DNA of 64,000 bases from assembly GCA_965198995.1 (NCBI GenBank), contig CBDAQG010000002.1, positions 682,001 to 746,000 of the forward strand, in the 5' to 3' direction. A program made the translations under genes and the position numbers. Numbering within the stretch: the first letter of the stretch is position 1; the number at the start of each line of letters is the position of its first letter. This document shows positions 8,362 to 16,614 of this stretch, one piece after another. Origin of the DNA: CAXMMR01 sp965198995. GTDB taxonomy: Bacteria > Pseudomonadota > Alphaproteobacteria > Acetobacterales > Acetobacteraceae. Below the pieces are notes generated by a model. The model was not told where the DNA came from. It saw only the letters and a list, made by a program, of their open reading frames with translations, and ran no database searches.

Positions 8362-9381
8362 TTACACGGTCCGAAAGCGGCCCGCGACCTCCCGCAACTG
8401 CCCCCGCCGCACCAGCAGGTTCACATGCGCCATCGCTTCGCTGAAGGCGAAGCCCATCTGGTGCGGATCCTCGATCCGGCGGGCGAACACCACTGGCACC
8501 AGCTCCGCTCCGCTATGGTCCCGCTCGGCGCAGGCGCCCAGGACCGCCGTGCAGCGCGCCTCATGGTGCGCCGCCAGCTCGTCGAGCCGCGCATGCAGCC
8601 CGACGAACGGCCGCTCATGGCCGGGCAGCAGCAGCGTCTCGTCCGCGAGCTCGCGCCGCAGCGCCGCCAACGAGCGCAGGTAGTTGCCGAGCGGGTCACC
8701 CTCCGGGTTCATCGCGAACACGCTGATGTTGGGCGAGATCCGCGCCAGCACCTGGTCGGCGCACAGCAGGATGGCCTCCGCCGCGCAATGCAGCATCACC
8801 TGGTCGGGCGAGTGGCCGCCGCCGGTCAGCACGTCGAACCGCCGCCCGCCCAGCCGCAGCGTCTCGCCCGCGGCAATGCTGTGAAAGCTCTGCGGCAACC
8901 CGGTGACCAGCCGCAAATAGCGCCGCCCGTCCGACACCAGCACCCGCGTCGTCTCTTCGTCCAGGCCGTGGCGCCGGTAGAAGTCGCGATGCGGCCCGTC
9001 CACGGTGTGCCCGGTGTCGATGGTGAGCAGCCGCGCATGCAGATACTCCACCTCGCTCATCAGCAGCGTGACGCCGAGCCGCTCGCACAGCCAACCCACC
9101 ATGCCGACGTGGTCGGGATGGTAGTGGGTGCCGATGATCCGGGTGAGCGGCCGCTGCCGCAGCACGCCTGCCAGCAACGCCTCCCAGCGCGCGATCGTCG
9201 CCGCATTGCCAAGCCCGGTGTCGACCACCGCGTAGCCGTCACCGTCCTCGACCAGATAGACGTTCACATGGTTGAGCTGAAACGGCAGCGGCAACTGCAG
9301 CCACAGAATGCCCGGCGCGACCTCGATCATCTCGCCGGGCGCGGGCGGGGACGGATGCGGAAAGCTGGCGGTCAAGCTCAT
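8362..9381 (-). CDS. MBL-fold metallo-hydrolase
   Basis: A 339-aa metallo-beta-lactamase-fold hydrolase with the zinc motif THYHPDHVGMVG near residue 87, GGGHSPDQVML, an Asp in LLCADQVL and the C-terminal LLPGHERPF. The last ~60 residues form the extension seen in LACTB2/GloB-like family members. It probably hydrolyses a thioester or related substrate, but the substrate cannot be named. The start ATG 9381 is preferred because the longer frame (to 9450) translates repeat P3 (MDFKG...). The stop codon TAA lies at the very end of repeat P2. Confidence 0.85.
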   Translation of the reverse strand: MSLTASFPHPSPPAPGEMIEVAPGILWLQLPLPFQLNHVNVYLVEDGDGYAVVDTGLGNAATIARWEALLAGVLRQRPLTRIIGTHYHPDHVGMVGWLCERLGVTLLMSEVEYLHARLLTIDTGHTVDGPHRDFYRRHGLDEETTRVLVSDGRRYLRLVTGLPQSFHSIAAGETLRLGGRRFDVLTGGGHSPDQVMLHCAAEAILLCADQVLARISPNISVFAMNPEGDPLGNYLRSLAALRRELADETLLLPGHERPFVGLHARLDELAAHHEARCTAVLGACAERDHSGAELVPVVFARRIEDPHQMGFAFSEAMAHVNLLVRRGQLREVAGRFRTV

Positions 9382-9389
9382 CGGGTTAG

Positions 9390-9580
9390 GTAAGAAAGGC
9401 CAGGGGCTTTGCCCCTGGACCCCATTAAAGGCCAAGCCTTTAAAATCCATGTCTTGATCATGTTTCCACGGCGAGTTCGATGCTGTGGGAAACTGGATGG
9501 AATGGCGTGGCCAGGCAAGAAAGCCACCATCGAGGCGTCAGGCGATTGGCGGTCTGGGGCTTGCCGGCCCTTTACCCGTC
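9390..9580 (+). repeat. P-family composite palindromic element, copy P3
   Basis: Left end aaaggccaggggctttgccc with tggaccccattaaaggcc and aaaatccatg; middle atggcgtggccaggcaagaa; the right end is degraded (ggtctggggcttgccggccc). It lies between the 5' end of the MBL gene and the TAG stop of hslU (9583-9581), which it abuts. Confidence 0.75.
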
Positions 9581-10927
9581 CTAAAGGATAAACCGCGACA
9601 GGTCCCCCCGGCGCGCCAGCGGCGCCACGCGGTCGTTCACCGCCGCCGCGTCCACCCGGATCGTCTCGCCCGAGCGGTCGGCGGCGGAGAAGCTGATCTC
9701 CTCCAGCAGCTTCTCGAGCACGGTCGCAAGCCGCCTGGCGCCGATATTCTCCACCCGCTCGTTGATGTCGGCCGCCAGCTCCGCCAGCGCGTCCACCGCG
9801 TCGTCGGTAAAGTCGAGCGTCACCCCCTCGGTCTGCATCAGCGCCGCATACTGGTCGATCAGCGAGTGCTCCGGCTCGGTCAGGATCCGCCTGAGGTCGG
9901 CCCGCGAGAGCGGCGCCAGCTCGACGCGGATCGGCAGCCGCCCCTGCAACTCGGGCAGCAGGTCGGAGGGCTTGGCCACATGGAACGCGCCCGAGGCGAT
10001 GAACAGGATGTGGTCGGTCTTCACCGGCCCGTATTTGGTGGTGACGGTGGTGCCCTCGATCAGCGGCAGCAGGTCGCGCTGCACGCCTTCGCGGGAGACG
10101 TCGCCGCCGCGAAACCCGCCCTCGGTCGTGCGCGCGCAGACCTTGTCGATTTCGTCGAGGAAGACGATGCCGTTATTCTCCGCGTGGCTGACCGCGTCGC
10201 GGTTGAGCTGCTCGGTGTCGAGCAGCCGGTCCGCCTCGTCGCGCGCCAGCAGCGGCCGCGCCGCGGCGACCGTCAGCCGGCGCTGCTGCTCCTTGCGGCC
10301 GAACATGCCCTTCATCATCTCGCCCAGGTTGATCACCTGGCCGGGCGGCATGCCGGGCATGTCCATCTGGCCGACCGGGCTGCTGCCGGTGTCGGCGACC
10401 GCGATCTCGATCTCCTTGTCCTCGAGCTCGCCGGCCCGCAGCATCCGCCGGAACTTGCTCTTGGTGTCGGCCGACGAGCCCGCCCCCACCAGCGCGTCAA
10501 CCAGCTTGTCCTCGGCGCTGTGCTCGGCCCTTGTCTGGACGCTCTTGCGGCTGCTCTCGCGCAGCATGGTGAGGCTGATCTCCACCAGGTCGCGCACGAT
10601 GCTCTCGACGTCGCGCCCGACATAGCCGACCTCGGTAAACTTCGTCGCCTCCACCTTGAGAAACGGCGCCTGCGCCAGCCGCGCCAGCCGCCGCGCGATC
10701 TCGGTCTTGCCGCACCCGGTCGGCCCGATCATCAGGATGTTCTTCGGCACCACCTCCTCGCGCATCCCCTCCGGCAATTGCGCCCGCCGCCAGCGATTGC
10801 GCAGCGCGATGGCCACCGCCCGCTTCGCGTCGTTCTGCCCGACGATGAAGCGATCGAGCTCGGAGACGATCTCGCGCGGCGAGTAGGTCGGCACGTCGAT
10901 CCCGGCCATCACGGCATCTCTCGGCAT
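9581..10927 (-). CDS. hslU: ATP-dependent protease ATPase subunit HslU
   Basis: AAA+ unfoldase of the HslVU (ClpYQ) protease; it unfolds substrates and feeds them to HslV. The 448-aa protein has VGQNDAKRAVAIALRNR, Walker A MIGPTGCGKTEIA near residue 66, Walker B FLDEIDK, a central I-domain, sensor-2 GARRL and the diagnostic C-terminal DLSRFIL that docks into HslV. It starts at ATG 10927, which overlaps the hslV stop by one base (TGATG), so translation is coupled. A second ATG six codons later is possible. Length is normal. Confidence 0.97.
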   Translation of the reverse strand: MPRDAVMAGIDVPTYSPREIVSELDRFIVGQNDAKRAVAIALRNRWRRAQLPEGMREEVVPKNILMIGPTGCGKTEIARRLARLAQAPFLKVEATKFTEVGYVGRDVESIVRDLVEISLTMLRESSRKSVQTRAEHSAEDKLVDALVGAGSSADTKSKFRRMLRAGELEDKEIEIAVADTGSSPVGQMDMPGMPPGQVINLGEMMKGMFGRKEQQRRLTVAAARPLLARDEADRLLDTEQLNRDAVSHAENNGIVFLDEIDKVCARTTEGGFRGGDVSREGVQRDLLPLIEGTTVTTKYGPVKTDHILFIASGAFHVAKPSDLLPELQGRLPIRVELAPLSRADLRRILTEPEHSLIDQYAALMQTEGVTLDFTDDAVDALAELAADINERVENIGARRLATVLEKLLEEISFSAADRSGETIRVDAAAVNDRVAPLARRGDLSRFIL

Positions 10928-11508
10928 CAGCGTGCCTCCCCACCATCACTCGTGCCGATCGTTTCGACGATCACCGAGTGGTTCGTATAGACGCAGATGT
11001 CGGCCGCGATCCGCATCGCCCGCCGGGCAATCTCCTCCGGGCTCAGCCCCTCGACCTCGAGCAGCGCCCGCGCTGCCGCCAGCGCGTAGTTGCCGCCCGA
11101 GCCGATGGCGATCACCCCATCGTCCGGCTCCAGCACGTCGCCGGTGCCGGTGAGCGTGAACGAGTGGTCGGCGTCGGCCACCGCCATCATCGCCTCGAGC
11201 CGCCGCAGGTAACGATCGGTACGCCAATCCTTGGCGAGCTCAACGCAGGCCCGCTCGAGCTGGCCAGGATGGCGCTCCAGCTTGGCCTCGAGCCGCTCCA
11301 GCAGGGTGAAGGCGTCCGCCGTCGCGCCGGCGAAGCCGGCGATGACCCGCCCGTCATCGCCGATGCGCCGCACCTTGCGGGCGTTGCCCTTGATCACCGT
11401 CTGCCCGAGCGTCACCTGCCCGTCGCCCGCCATCGCAACCTGGCCGCCGCGACGCACGCAGAGGATGGTGGTGCCGTGCCAGCCCGTCGGATCGTGTGGA
11501 GTTTGCAT
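10927..11508 (-). CDS. hslV: ATP-dependent protease subunit HslV
   Basis: Proteasome-like peptidase of the HslVU complex. From ATG 11508 the product is 193 aa; a short propeptide (MQTPHDPTGWHG) precedes the catalytic N-terminal threonine pair in TTILCVRRGG, as in other alphaproteobacteria. GDGQVTLGQTVIKGNARKVR and AGATADAFTLLERLE are family signatures. Longer in-frame starts would read through a DADL-encoding tandem repeat and are rejected. It is the first gene of the hslVU operon, with the tandem repeat in its upstream region. Confidence 0.97.
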   Translation of the reverse strand: MQTPHDPTGWHGTTILCVRRGGQVAMAGDGQVTLGQTVIKGNARKVRRIGDDGRVIAGFAGATADAFTLLERLEAKLERHPGQLERACVELAKDWRTDRYLRRLEAMMAVADADHSFTLTGTGDVLEPDDGVIAIGSGGNYALAAARALLEVEGLSPEEIARRAMRIAADICVYTNHSVIVETIGTSDGGEAR

Positions 11509-11550
11509 GACGCAGAAATGGGCGCGCGCCGCGACAAACCCAAGAGCGTA

Positions 11551-11610
11551 GTCGGCGTCCAAGTCGGCGTCCAAGTCGGCGTCCAAGTCGGCGTCCAAGT
11601 CGGCGTCCCC
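11551..11610. repeat. 12-bp tandem repeat upstream of hslV
   Basis: Four exact copies of gtcggcgtccaa (11551-11598) and a fifth nearly complete one, followed by degenerate agtcgcgtcc and agtcggcggtctcagtcgg units to about 11640. It sits between the hslV start (11508) and the 3' end of the next gene (11633), so it occupies the hslV leader. No coding role is likely. Confidence 0.9.
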
Positions 11611-11632
11611 AGTCGCGTCCCAGTCGGCGGTC

Positions 11633-13198
11633 TCAGTCGGCGCTGATCGTCGCGCCGAGCACGGTCGCCCGGTCCTTGCCCGGCGTACCGGCAACGCCGA
11701 CCAGCGTCACCGGCGTCGGCGGCCGCAGCCGCAGCGTCAGCGCTCCCGGCTGGTCGACGAAGTGGCCCAGAATGGCGGCCGCGTCCGGCTGATCCGGCAG
11801 CAGTCTCGGCGCCACGGCGTCGATCTGCGCATGCAGCTCAGCCCGGACCTGCTCCGGCGTCTGCTGCTGCGCCGCCGCGGCGCCGTTGATCACCCGGCCG
11901 AGCAGCGACGCATCCTCGTAGCGCAGCGTGGCGGTGCCGATCGTGGTGACGGCCAGCGTCGCCGTCAGCGGCCGCTCGGGATCGAAATCGTCGAAATGGC
12001 CGACGAGCTGCAGCGCGAAGTTGCCCTGCAGGGTGACGCGCAGCCGCTCGAGGTCGAGCGTCCTGGTCGTCGGGCTGGAATGCTGATCGTCGTCGACGTC
12101 GAACACCATCGTCTCGCCGCCGACCGCAGCGATCGCCCGGTCGCGTCCGACGCCGGCCGGGAGCTGCCCCAGCGGGAAGGCAAGGCCGCGCAGCCGAGCG
12201 TGCCGCTCGATGGTCTCGCCGCCGCCGGCCGGCTTGCGGCTACTCTCGTCGTGCAGCGAGGCGAGGCTCACCCGCACGACGGTGCCCGTCTGCGCGACCC
12301 CGCTTGCGACGACGTTGCGGATGTCGGTGCGCGTCGCCGACAACACGCGCAGCAGCGCCGTGGCAGCGTCGCCGCGGGTAGCGACCTGCTGGGAGAGCGG
12401 GTGGCCGCTCAGCCCGTCCAAGGTGGCGGCGTCGAACCGCAGCGCTCCGCTCGGCAGCGTCGAGGTGAAGCCGTCGAGCTCCAGGTGGCCCAGCAGCGCT
12501 CGGTCCTTGCTCCAGCCCGCCGACCCGTCCGAGGCGCCCGACCTGAGCACGGCGTCCAGATCGTCCGTCGCGACGCCGGTGACGGCGGCGTGGGCGAGGC
12601 TGCCGACGCCTGCCACCGTGAGCCCGTCGAGGCTGGCGCCGCCGAGCCGTCCCGGGGCCAGGTCGGTCAAGCCCAGATGGGCGATGGTTGCGCTGCCCTG
12701 CGTCAGCGCATCCGCCTCGATCCGCCGCGCCGAAACCAGCCGCGGCTCGCCGGCCAGCTGATAGAACCGCGCCGCCCCCGCCGGCACGCTCGCCGCGTCG
12801 GGCGCCAGCACCACCAGGTCCTCCGCATCCAGCCGGTCGATGCTGAGCGGTACGCCCGGCCACGGCAGGCCCACCCCGCGCAGGTGCAGGGCGCCGAACC
12901 GCCAGGGATGCGCCGCGCTGCCGTCGCCATCGACCTCGCGCAGCCGCAGTTGGTCAATGCTCACCGCCGGCGCGCCGGCGCGCGTCACCGTCAGCCCGTC
13001 GACCTCTACCGTGCGGGTCAGCGGGCTCATCCGTGCCCGTCGATACTGCGCCGTCGTGCCCGGCGGCAGTGCCGCCATCGCCGCCTCGATCTCCGCCCGC
13101 GCCTCGTGCTGGCCGTAAAGGAACACCGCCCCATAGGCCGCCGCGACGACCACGCAGACGCCCGCGATGCCCGTCACCACCCGTCCGGCCCTGGTCAT
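11633..13198 (-). CDS. putative envelope protein with one N-terminal membrane anchor
   Basis: Not assigned to a family with certainty. The 521-aa protein starts at ATG 13198 with RAGRVVTGIAGVCVVVAAAY, a signal anchor, followed by a long extracytoplasmic part with repeated beta-type stretches (SIDQLRLREV, SASLDGLTVAGVG, RTLDLERLRVTLQGN). Layout and the repeated strand pattern resemble DUF945/AsmA-like periplasmic proteins, but I see no decisive motif. It is divergent from hisB, with a 99-bp shared promoter gap, and it ends against the tandem repeat before hslV. Confidence 0.6.
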   Translation of the reverse strand: MTRAGRVVTGIAGVCVVVAAAYGAVFLYGQHEARAEIEAAMAALPPGTTAQYRRARMSPLTRTVEVDGLTVTRAGAPAVSIDQLRLREVDGDGSAAHPWRFGALHLRGVGLPWPGVPLSIDRLDAEDLVVLAPDAASVPAGAARFYQLAGEPRLVSARRIEADALTQGSATIAHLGLTDLAPGRLGGASLDGLTVAGVGSLAHAAVTGVATDDLDAVLRSGASDGSAGWSKDRALLGHLELDGFTSTLPSGALRFDAATLDGLSGHPLSQQVATRGDAATALLRVLSATRTDIRNVVASGVAQTGTVVRVSLASLHDESSRKPAGGGETIERHARLRGLAFPLGQLPAGVGRDRAIAAVGGETMVFDVDDDQHSSPTTRTLDLERLRVTLQGNFALQLVGHFDDFDPERPLTATLAVTTIGTATLRYEDASLLGRVINGAAAAQQQTPEQVRAELHAQIDAVAPRLLPDQPDAAAILGHFVDQPGALTLRLRPPTPVTLVGVAGTPGKDRATVLGATISAD

Positions 13199-13297
13199 TC
13201 GCGTCCCCTCCTGCCGCGACGGCGGTCCCTCGTCTGCGCCCGCACCGCGGCGCGCGGAACACTTCCTTGCCCGGCTCGAATAATCTACTGATCCGCC

Positions 13298-13936
13298 ATG
13301 GACGCCGCCATACCTCCCGCCGAGGACGCACTCGTCTCCAACGCCGCCGCGCGCGCCGCCCGCCTGGCCCGCCGCACCGCCGAGACCGACATCGCCGTCG
13401 CCCTAGACCTGGACGGCAGCGGCCGCACCCGCATCGCCACCGGCATCGGCTTCCTCGACCACATGCTGGTAGCGCTCGGCCGCCACGCCATGCTCGACCT
13501 CGAGATCACCGCCCGTGGCGACCTGCACGTCGACAGCCATCACACCACCGAGGACGTCGGCATCGTGCTCGGCCAGGCCGTAGCCGCCGCCCTCGGCGAC
13601 AAGCGTGGCGTGCGCCGCTACGGCCACGCCGTCGTGCCGATGGACGAGGCCCTGGTCGCCGCCTCGGTCGACCTCTCCGGCCGCGGCCTGCTCGCGTTTG
13701 ACGTGCGCTTCACCAATGCCCGGCTCGGCCAGATGGACACCGAGCTGTTCGAGGAGTTCTTCCGCGCCTTCGCCACCAACGCCGCGCTGACCCTGCACCT
13801 GCGCCAGCAGGCCGGCGCCAACAGCCACCACGTGGCCGAAGCCTGCTTCAAATCCCTCGCCAGGGCGCTGCGCGAGGCGATCGCGCCCGACCCGCGCAGC
13901 GCCGGCCATGTTCCATCGACCAAGGGGTCGCTGTGA
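13298..13936 (+). CDS. hisB: imidazoleglycerol-phosphate dehydratase
   Basis: Sixth step of histidine synthesis: dehydration of IGP to imidazole-acetol phosphate. The 212-aa protein carries the manganese-binding motifs FLDHML, DLHVDSHHTTEDVGI and NSHHVAEACFKSLARALREA. It is monofunctional (no phosphatase domain). ATG 13298 is a clear start. It opens the cluster hisB-DUF2628-hisH-GNAT-hisA; the next gene begins 19 bp after its stop. Confidence 0.97.
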   Translation: MDAAIPPAEDALVSNAAARAARLARRTAETDIAVALDLDGSGRTRIATGIGFLDHMLVALGRHAMLDLEITARGDLHVDSHHTTEDVGIVLGQAVAAALGDKRGVRRYGHAVVPMDEALVAASVDLSGRGLLAFDVRFTNARLGQMDTELFEEFFRAFATNAALTLHLRQQAGANSHHVAEACFKSLARALREAIAPDPRSAGHVPSTKGSL

Positions 13937-13955
13937 TGCGCCGCCAGGCGCAAGC

Positions 13956-14345
13956 GTGAACGTCTACACCGTGCACGAGGCGCCCGACGCGGCGCCGGTG
14001 CTGGTGCCCGAGGGCTTTAGCTGGGCCGCCCTGGTCTTCGGCTGGCTCTGGCTTGCCCTGCACGGCGCGCTGCTAGCCGCCCTGGCGTTGTTCGTGCTCC
14101 TGCTCGTCCTGTCGCACGCCCCACCCGGGCTGCGCATCCCCCTCGTCGTCGGCCTGACCGTCGCCCAGGGCGTGTTCGGCCGCGACCTGTGGCGCCTCAG
14201 CCTGCACTGGCGCGGCTACGTCGAGACCACCGCCATCGCCGCCGCCAGCCACGACGCCGCCCTGCTGCGTCTCGCCGACCAGAGCCTGCCCGACCTGCGA
14301 ACGCCCGACCTGCAAACGCCCGACCGGAGCGCGCGCAGCCCATGA
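13956..14345 (+). CDS. DUF2628 small membrane protein in the his operon
   Basis: A 129-aa protein starting at GTG 13956. The N-terminus MNVYTVHEAP and GFSWAALVFGWLWLALHGAL match the DUF2628 pattern, followed by two hydrophobic segments (about residues 28-52 and 58-75). Function is unknown. Its TGA overlaps the hisH start as ATGA (14342-14345), so its translation is coupled to hisH. Membrane placement is inferred from the hydrophobic stretches. Confidence 0.75.
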   Translation: MNVYTVHEAPDAAPVLVPEGFSWAALVFGWLWLALHGALLAALALFVLLLVLSHAPPGLRIPLVVGLTVAQGVFGRDLWRLSLHWRGYVETTAIAAASHDAALLRLADQSLPDLRTPDLQTPDRSARSP

Positions 14346-14974
14346 AGGTCGTCGTCATCGACTACGGCAGCGGCAACCTGGCCTCGGCCTCGCGCGCCCT
14401 GGCCGTCGCCGCCGAACGCGCGGGCCTGCCCGCCACCATCACCGTCACCGCCGACCCCGACGCCGTGCGCGACGCCGACCGCCTGGTGCTCCCCGGCCAG
14501 GGCGCCTTCGCCGACTGCCGGCGGGGGCTGGACGCCGACCCCCGCCTGCGCCCAGCCCTGGAGGCGGCGGTCGATGCCGGCGCCCCCTTCCTCGGCATCT
14601 GCGTCGGCATGCAGCTCATGGCCGAGCGCGGCCTCGAGCACGGCCAGACGGCGGGCCTCGGCTGGATCCGCGGCGAGGTCGCCCGCATGGCCGCCCCCGG
14701 CCTGAGGCTGCCGCAGATGGGCTGGAACGCGCTCAACTTCGCCGTTCCACACCCCCTGCTCGACGGCCTGCATCCCGGCGACCACGCCTACTTCGTGCAC
14801 AGCTACGCCCTGCATGACCCCGAGCCGGCCGAAATCATCGCCACCACCGAGTACGGCGCCGTCATCCCCGCCTTCGTCGCCCGCGGCAACCGCGCCGGCA
14901 CCCAGTTCCACGTCGAGAAGAGCCAGGATGTCGGCCTGCGCATCCTCGCCAACTTCCTGAGCTGGACGCCCTGA
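14342..14974 (+). CDS. hisH: imidazole glycerol phosphate synthase, glutaminase subunit HisH
   Basis: Class I glutamine amidotransferase that supplies ammonia to HisF. The 210-aa protein has VVIDYGSGNLASASRAL at the N-terminus, the nucleophile motif GICVGMQLMAE near residue 84, and the His/Glu pair in TQFHVEKSQ near residue 190. The start ATG 14342 overlaps the DUF2628 stop. Its own TGA (14972-14974) overlaps a CTG that appears to start the next gene. Confidence 0.97.
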   Translation: MKVVVIDYGSGNLASASRALAVAAERAGLPATITVTADPDAVRDADRLVLPGQGAFADCRRGLDADPRLRPALEAAVDAGAPFLGICVGMQLMAERGLEHGQTAGLGWIRGEVARMAAPGLRLPQMGWNALNFAVPHPLLDGLHPGDHAYFVHSYALHDPEPAEIIATTEYGAVIPAFVARGNRAGTQFHVEKSQDVGLRILANFLSWTP

Positions 14975-15600
14975 CCGCCGGCCGCTTCGTCGACGAGGCC
15001 GGCCCCGACACGGCGCCCAGCCCCGTCGACGTCCGTGCGCCAACCCTCGCGGTCGAGCGCGTCCAAACCCTCGGCGACGACGACCTCCACGCGCTGTGCG
15101 AGGCCACCGACGCCGCGATCATCGACGGCGGCGGCTTCGGCTGGGTCAACCCACCCGGCCGCCAGGCGCTCGCCAGCTACTTCCGCGGCGTGCTGCTGGT
15201 GCCCGAGCGCGAGCTGATCGTCGCCCGCGTCGACGGCGTCATCGTCGGCTCCACCCAGCTCGTCCGCCCCGCCCGCAACAACGAGGCGCAAGCCTTCGCC
15301 GCCACCATCATGCACGCCTTCGTCGCCCCCTACGGCCGCAAGCACGGCCTCGCCCGCCGGATGACGCTGCGCGCCGAAGCCGCCGCCCGCGCCCTCGGCT
15401 ACCAGGTCATCAACCTCGACGTCCGCGAAACCCAAACCGCCGCGCTGGCCATGTATGAGCGCCTCGGCTACGTCCGCTGGGGCAGCCACCCGGCCTATGC
15501 CCGCGTCGGCGGCCGTCTGATCGCCGGCATCTTCTTCTACAAACGCCTGCGCGAGGACGTCGCCCGACACGCCGACCGCGCCCAGGACGACCCACGCTGA
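14971..15600 (+). CDS. GNAT family N-acetyltransferase in the his operon, apparent CTG start
   Basis: A GCN5-type acetyltransferase: ELIVARVDGVIVGSTQLV is the central strand, YGRKHGLARRMTLRAE the acetyl-CoA loop (variant of R/QxxGxG/A), and NLDVRETQTAALAMYERLGY the C-terminal signature. The substrate is unknown. The frame has no ATG, GTG or TTG for over 90 bp upstream of 14971, nor between 14971 and GTG 15190; starting at 15190 would cut off the first 73 residues, including helix 1 of the fold. CTG 14971 overlaps the hisH stop (CTGA), the same arrangement as at the gene's own 3' junction with hisA. From 14971 the product is 209 aa. Confidence 0.75.
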   Translation: MTAGRFVDEAGPDTAPSPVDVRAPTLAVERVQTLGDDDLHALCEATDAAIIDGGGFGWVNPPGRQALASYFRGVLLVPERELIVARVDGVIVGSTQLVRPARNNEAQAFAATIMHAFVAPYGRKHGLARRMTLRAEAAARALGYQVINLDVRETQTAALAMYERLGYVRWGSHPAYARVGGRLIAGIFFYKRLREDVARHADRAQDDPR

Positions 15601-16322
15601 GCCTGACCCTCTATCCCGCCATCGACCTGAAAGACGGCGCCTGCGTGCGCCTCCGCCGCGGCGACATGGCCGACGCCACCGTCTTCTCCGACGACCCGGC
15701 CGCCCAGGCCGGACAATTCGCCGCCGCCGGCTGCCGCTGGCTGCACGTGGTCGACCTCAACGGCGCCTTCGCCGGCCGCTCGGTCAACATCGCCGCCGTC
15801 GAGGCCATCCTCGCCGCCGTCCACGTGCCGGTGCAGCTCGGCGGCGGCCTGCGCGACCGCGCCGGGATCGAGCGCTGGCTCGCCGCCGGCGTCAGCCGAA
15901 TCATCCTCGGCAGCGCCGCGGTGACCAACCCGACCCTGGTCCATGAAGCCTGCCGCGCCTACCCCGGCCAGATCGCCCTCGGCATCGACGCCCGTGCCGG
16001 CCAGGTCGCCACCGAAGGCTGGGCCGAAACCTCCACCCTCGACGTGCTCACTCTGGCCAAACGCTTCGAGGACGCCGGCGCCGCAGCAGTGATCTACACC
16101 GACATCGCCCGCGACGGCATGCTCGCCGGCCTCGACCTCGCCGGCACCGCGACCCTCGCCGCCAGCACCACCCTGCCGGTCATCGCCAGCGGCGGCGTCG
16201 GCAGCCTCGCCGACCTGCACGCCCTGCGCGAAGCCAGCCCCACCATCCACGGCGTCATCATCGGCCGCGCGCTCTACGACGGCCGAGTCACCCTTACCGA
16301 CGCACTCGCCGCCTTGAAGTAG
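15597..16322 (+). CDS. hisA: HisA isomerase (ProFAR isomerase), apparent CTG start
   Basis: TIM-barrel isomerase converting ProFAR to PRFAR in histidine synthesis. The family N-terminus, LYPAIDLKDGACVRL, holds the catalytic aspartate in AIDLKDG, so translation must begin upstream of 15621; the first usual start, GTG 15645, would delete it. Upstream the frame has no ATG, GTG or TTG for about 100 bp. CTG 15597 overlaps the GNAT stop as CTGA and gives 241 aa, the normal length. VDLNGAFAGR, VQLGGGLRD, YTDIARDGML and VIASGGVGS complete the barrel motifs. Its TAG stop abuts repeat P4. Confidence 0.93.
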   Translation: MSLTLYPAIDLKDGACVRLRRGDMADATVFSDDPAAQAGQFAAAGCRWLHVVDLNGAFAGRSVNIAAVEAILAAVHVPVQLGGGLRDRAGIERWLAAGVSRIILGSAAVTNPTLVHEACRAYPGQIALGIDARAGQVATEGWAETSTLDVLTLAKRFEDAGAAAVIYTDIARDGMLAGLDLAGTATLAASTTLPVIASGGVGSLADLHALREASPTIHGVIIGRALYDGRVTLTDALAALK

Positions 16323-16550
16323 GCAAGGCAAGAGGCTTTGCCCCTTAACCCCATCAAAGGCGAAGCCTTTGAAATCCAATTATTATCCATCTGCTCGATC
16401 GACAAACTAGCGGTCATTTTGACGAAGTCCGCCCGGCTATCGTCGTCGATAACCCGTCCACGCTATCCCCGTCATCCGTCACGACCTAATTGGGGGTCTG
16501 GGCCTCAGGCCCCAGCGGAGTCCAGAGGCAGAGCCTCTGGACTTTCTGGC
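16323..16550 (+). repeat. P-family composite palindromic element, copy P4
   Basis: Begins directly after the hisA stop with ggcaaggcaagaggctttgc, then accccatcaaaggcgaagcc and aaatccaatt; a divergent middle follows; the right part is ggcctcaggccccagcggag and tccagaggcagagcctctgg. It separates hisA from hisF, which are otherwise part of one pathway cluster. Confidence 0.8.
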
Positions 16551-16614
16551 CACACTTTCATCTTGCGCCAGACTCGCCAAATCGTTTTATGCCTCACCGC
16601 TGGAGGCGGACGAT

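Noticed and set aside
10927..11694. 255-aa HslV with a DADLDADL N-terminus
   Set aside because: The extra 62 codons translate the 12-bp tandem repeat; the conserved propeptide begins at ATG 11508.
15190..15600. Short 136-aa GNAT protein from GTG 15190
   Set aside because: It would lack the first helices of the GNAT fold; conserved-looking sequence continues upstream to 14971.
15645..16322. Short 225-aa HisA from GTG 15645
   Set aside because: It would lose the catalytic Asp and the first barrel strand, so the true start must be upstream.
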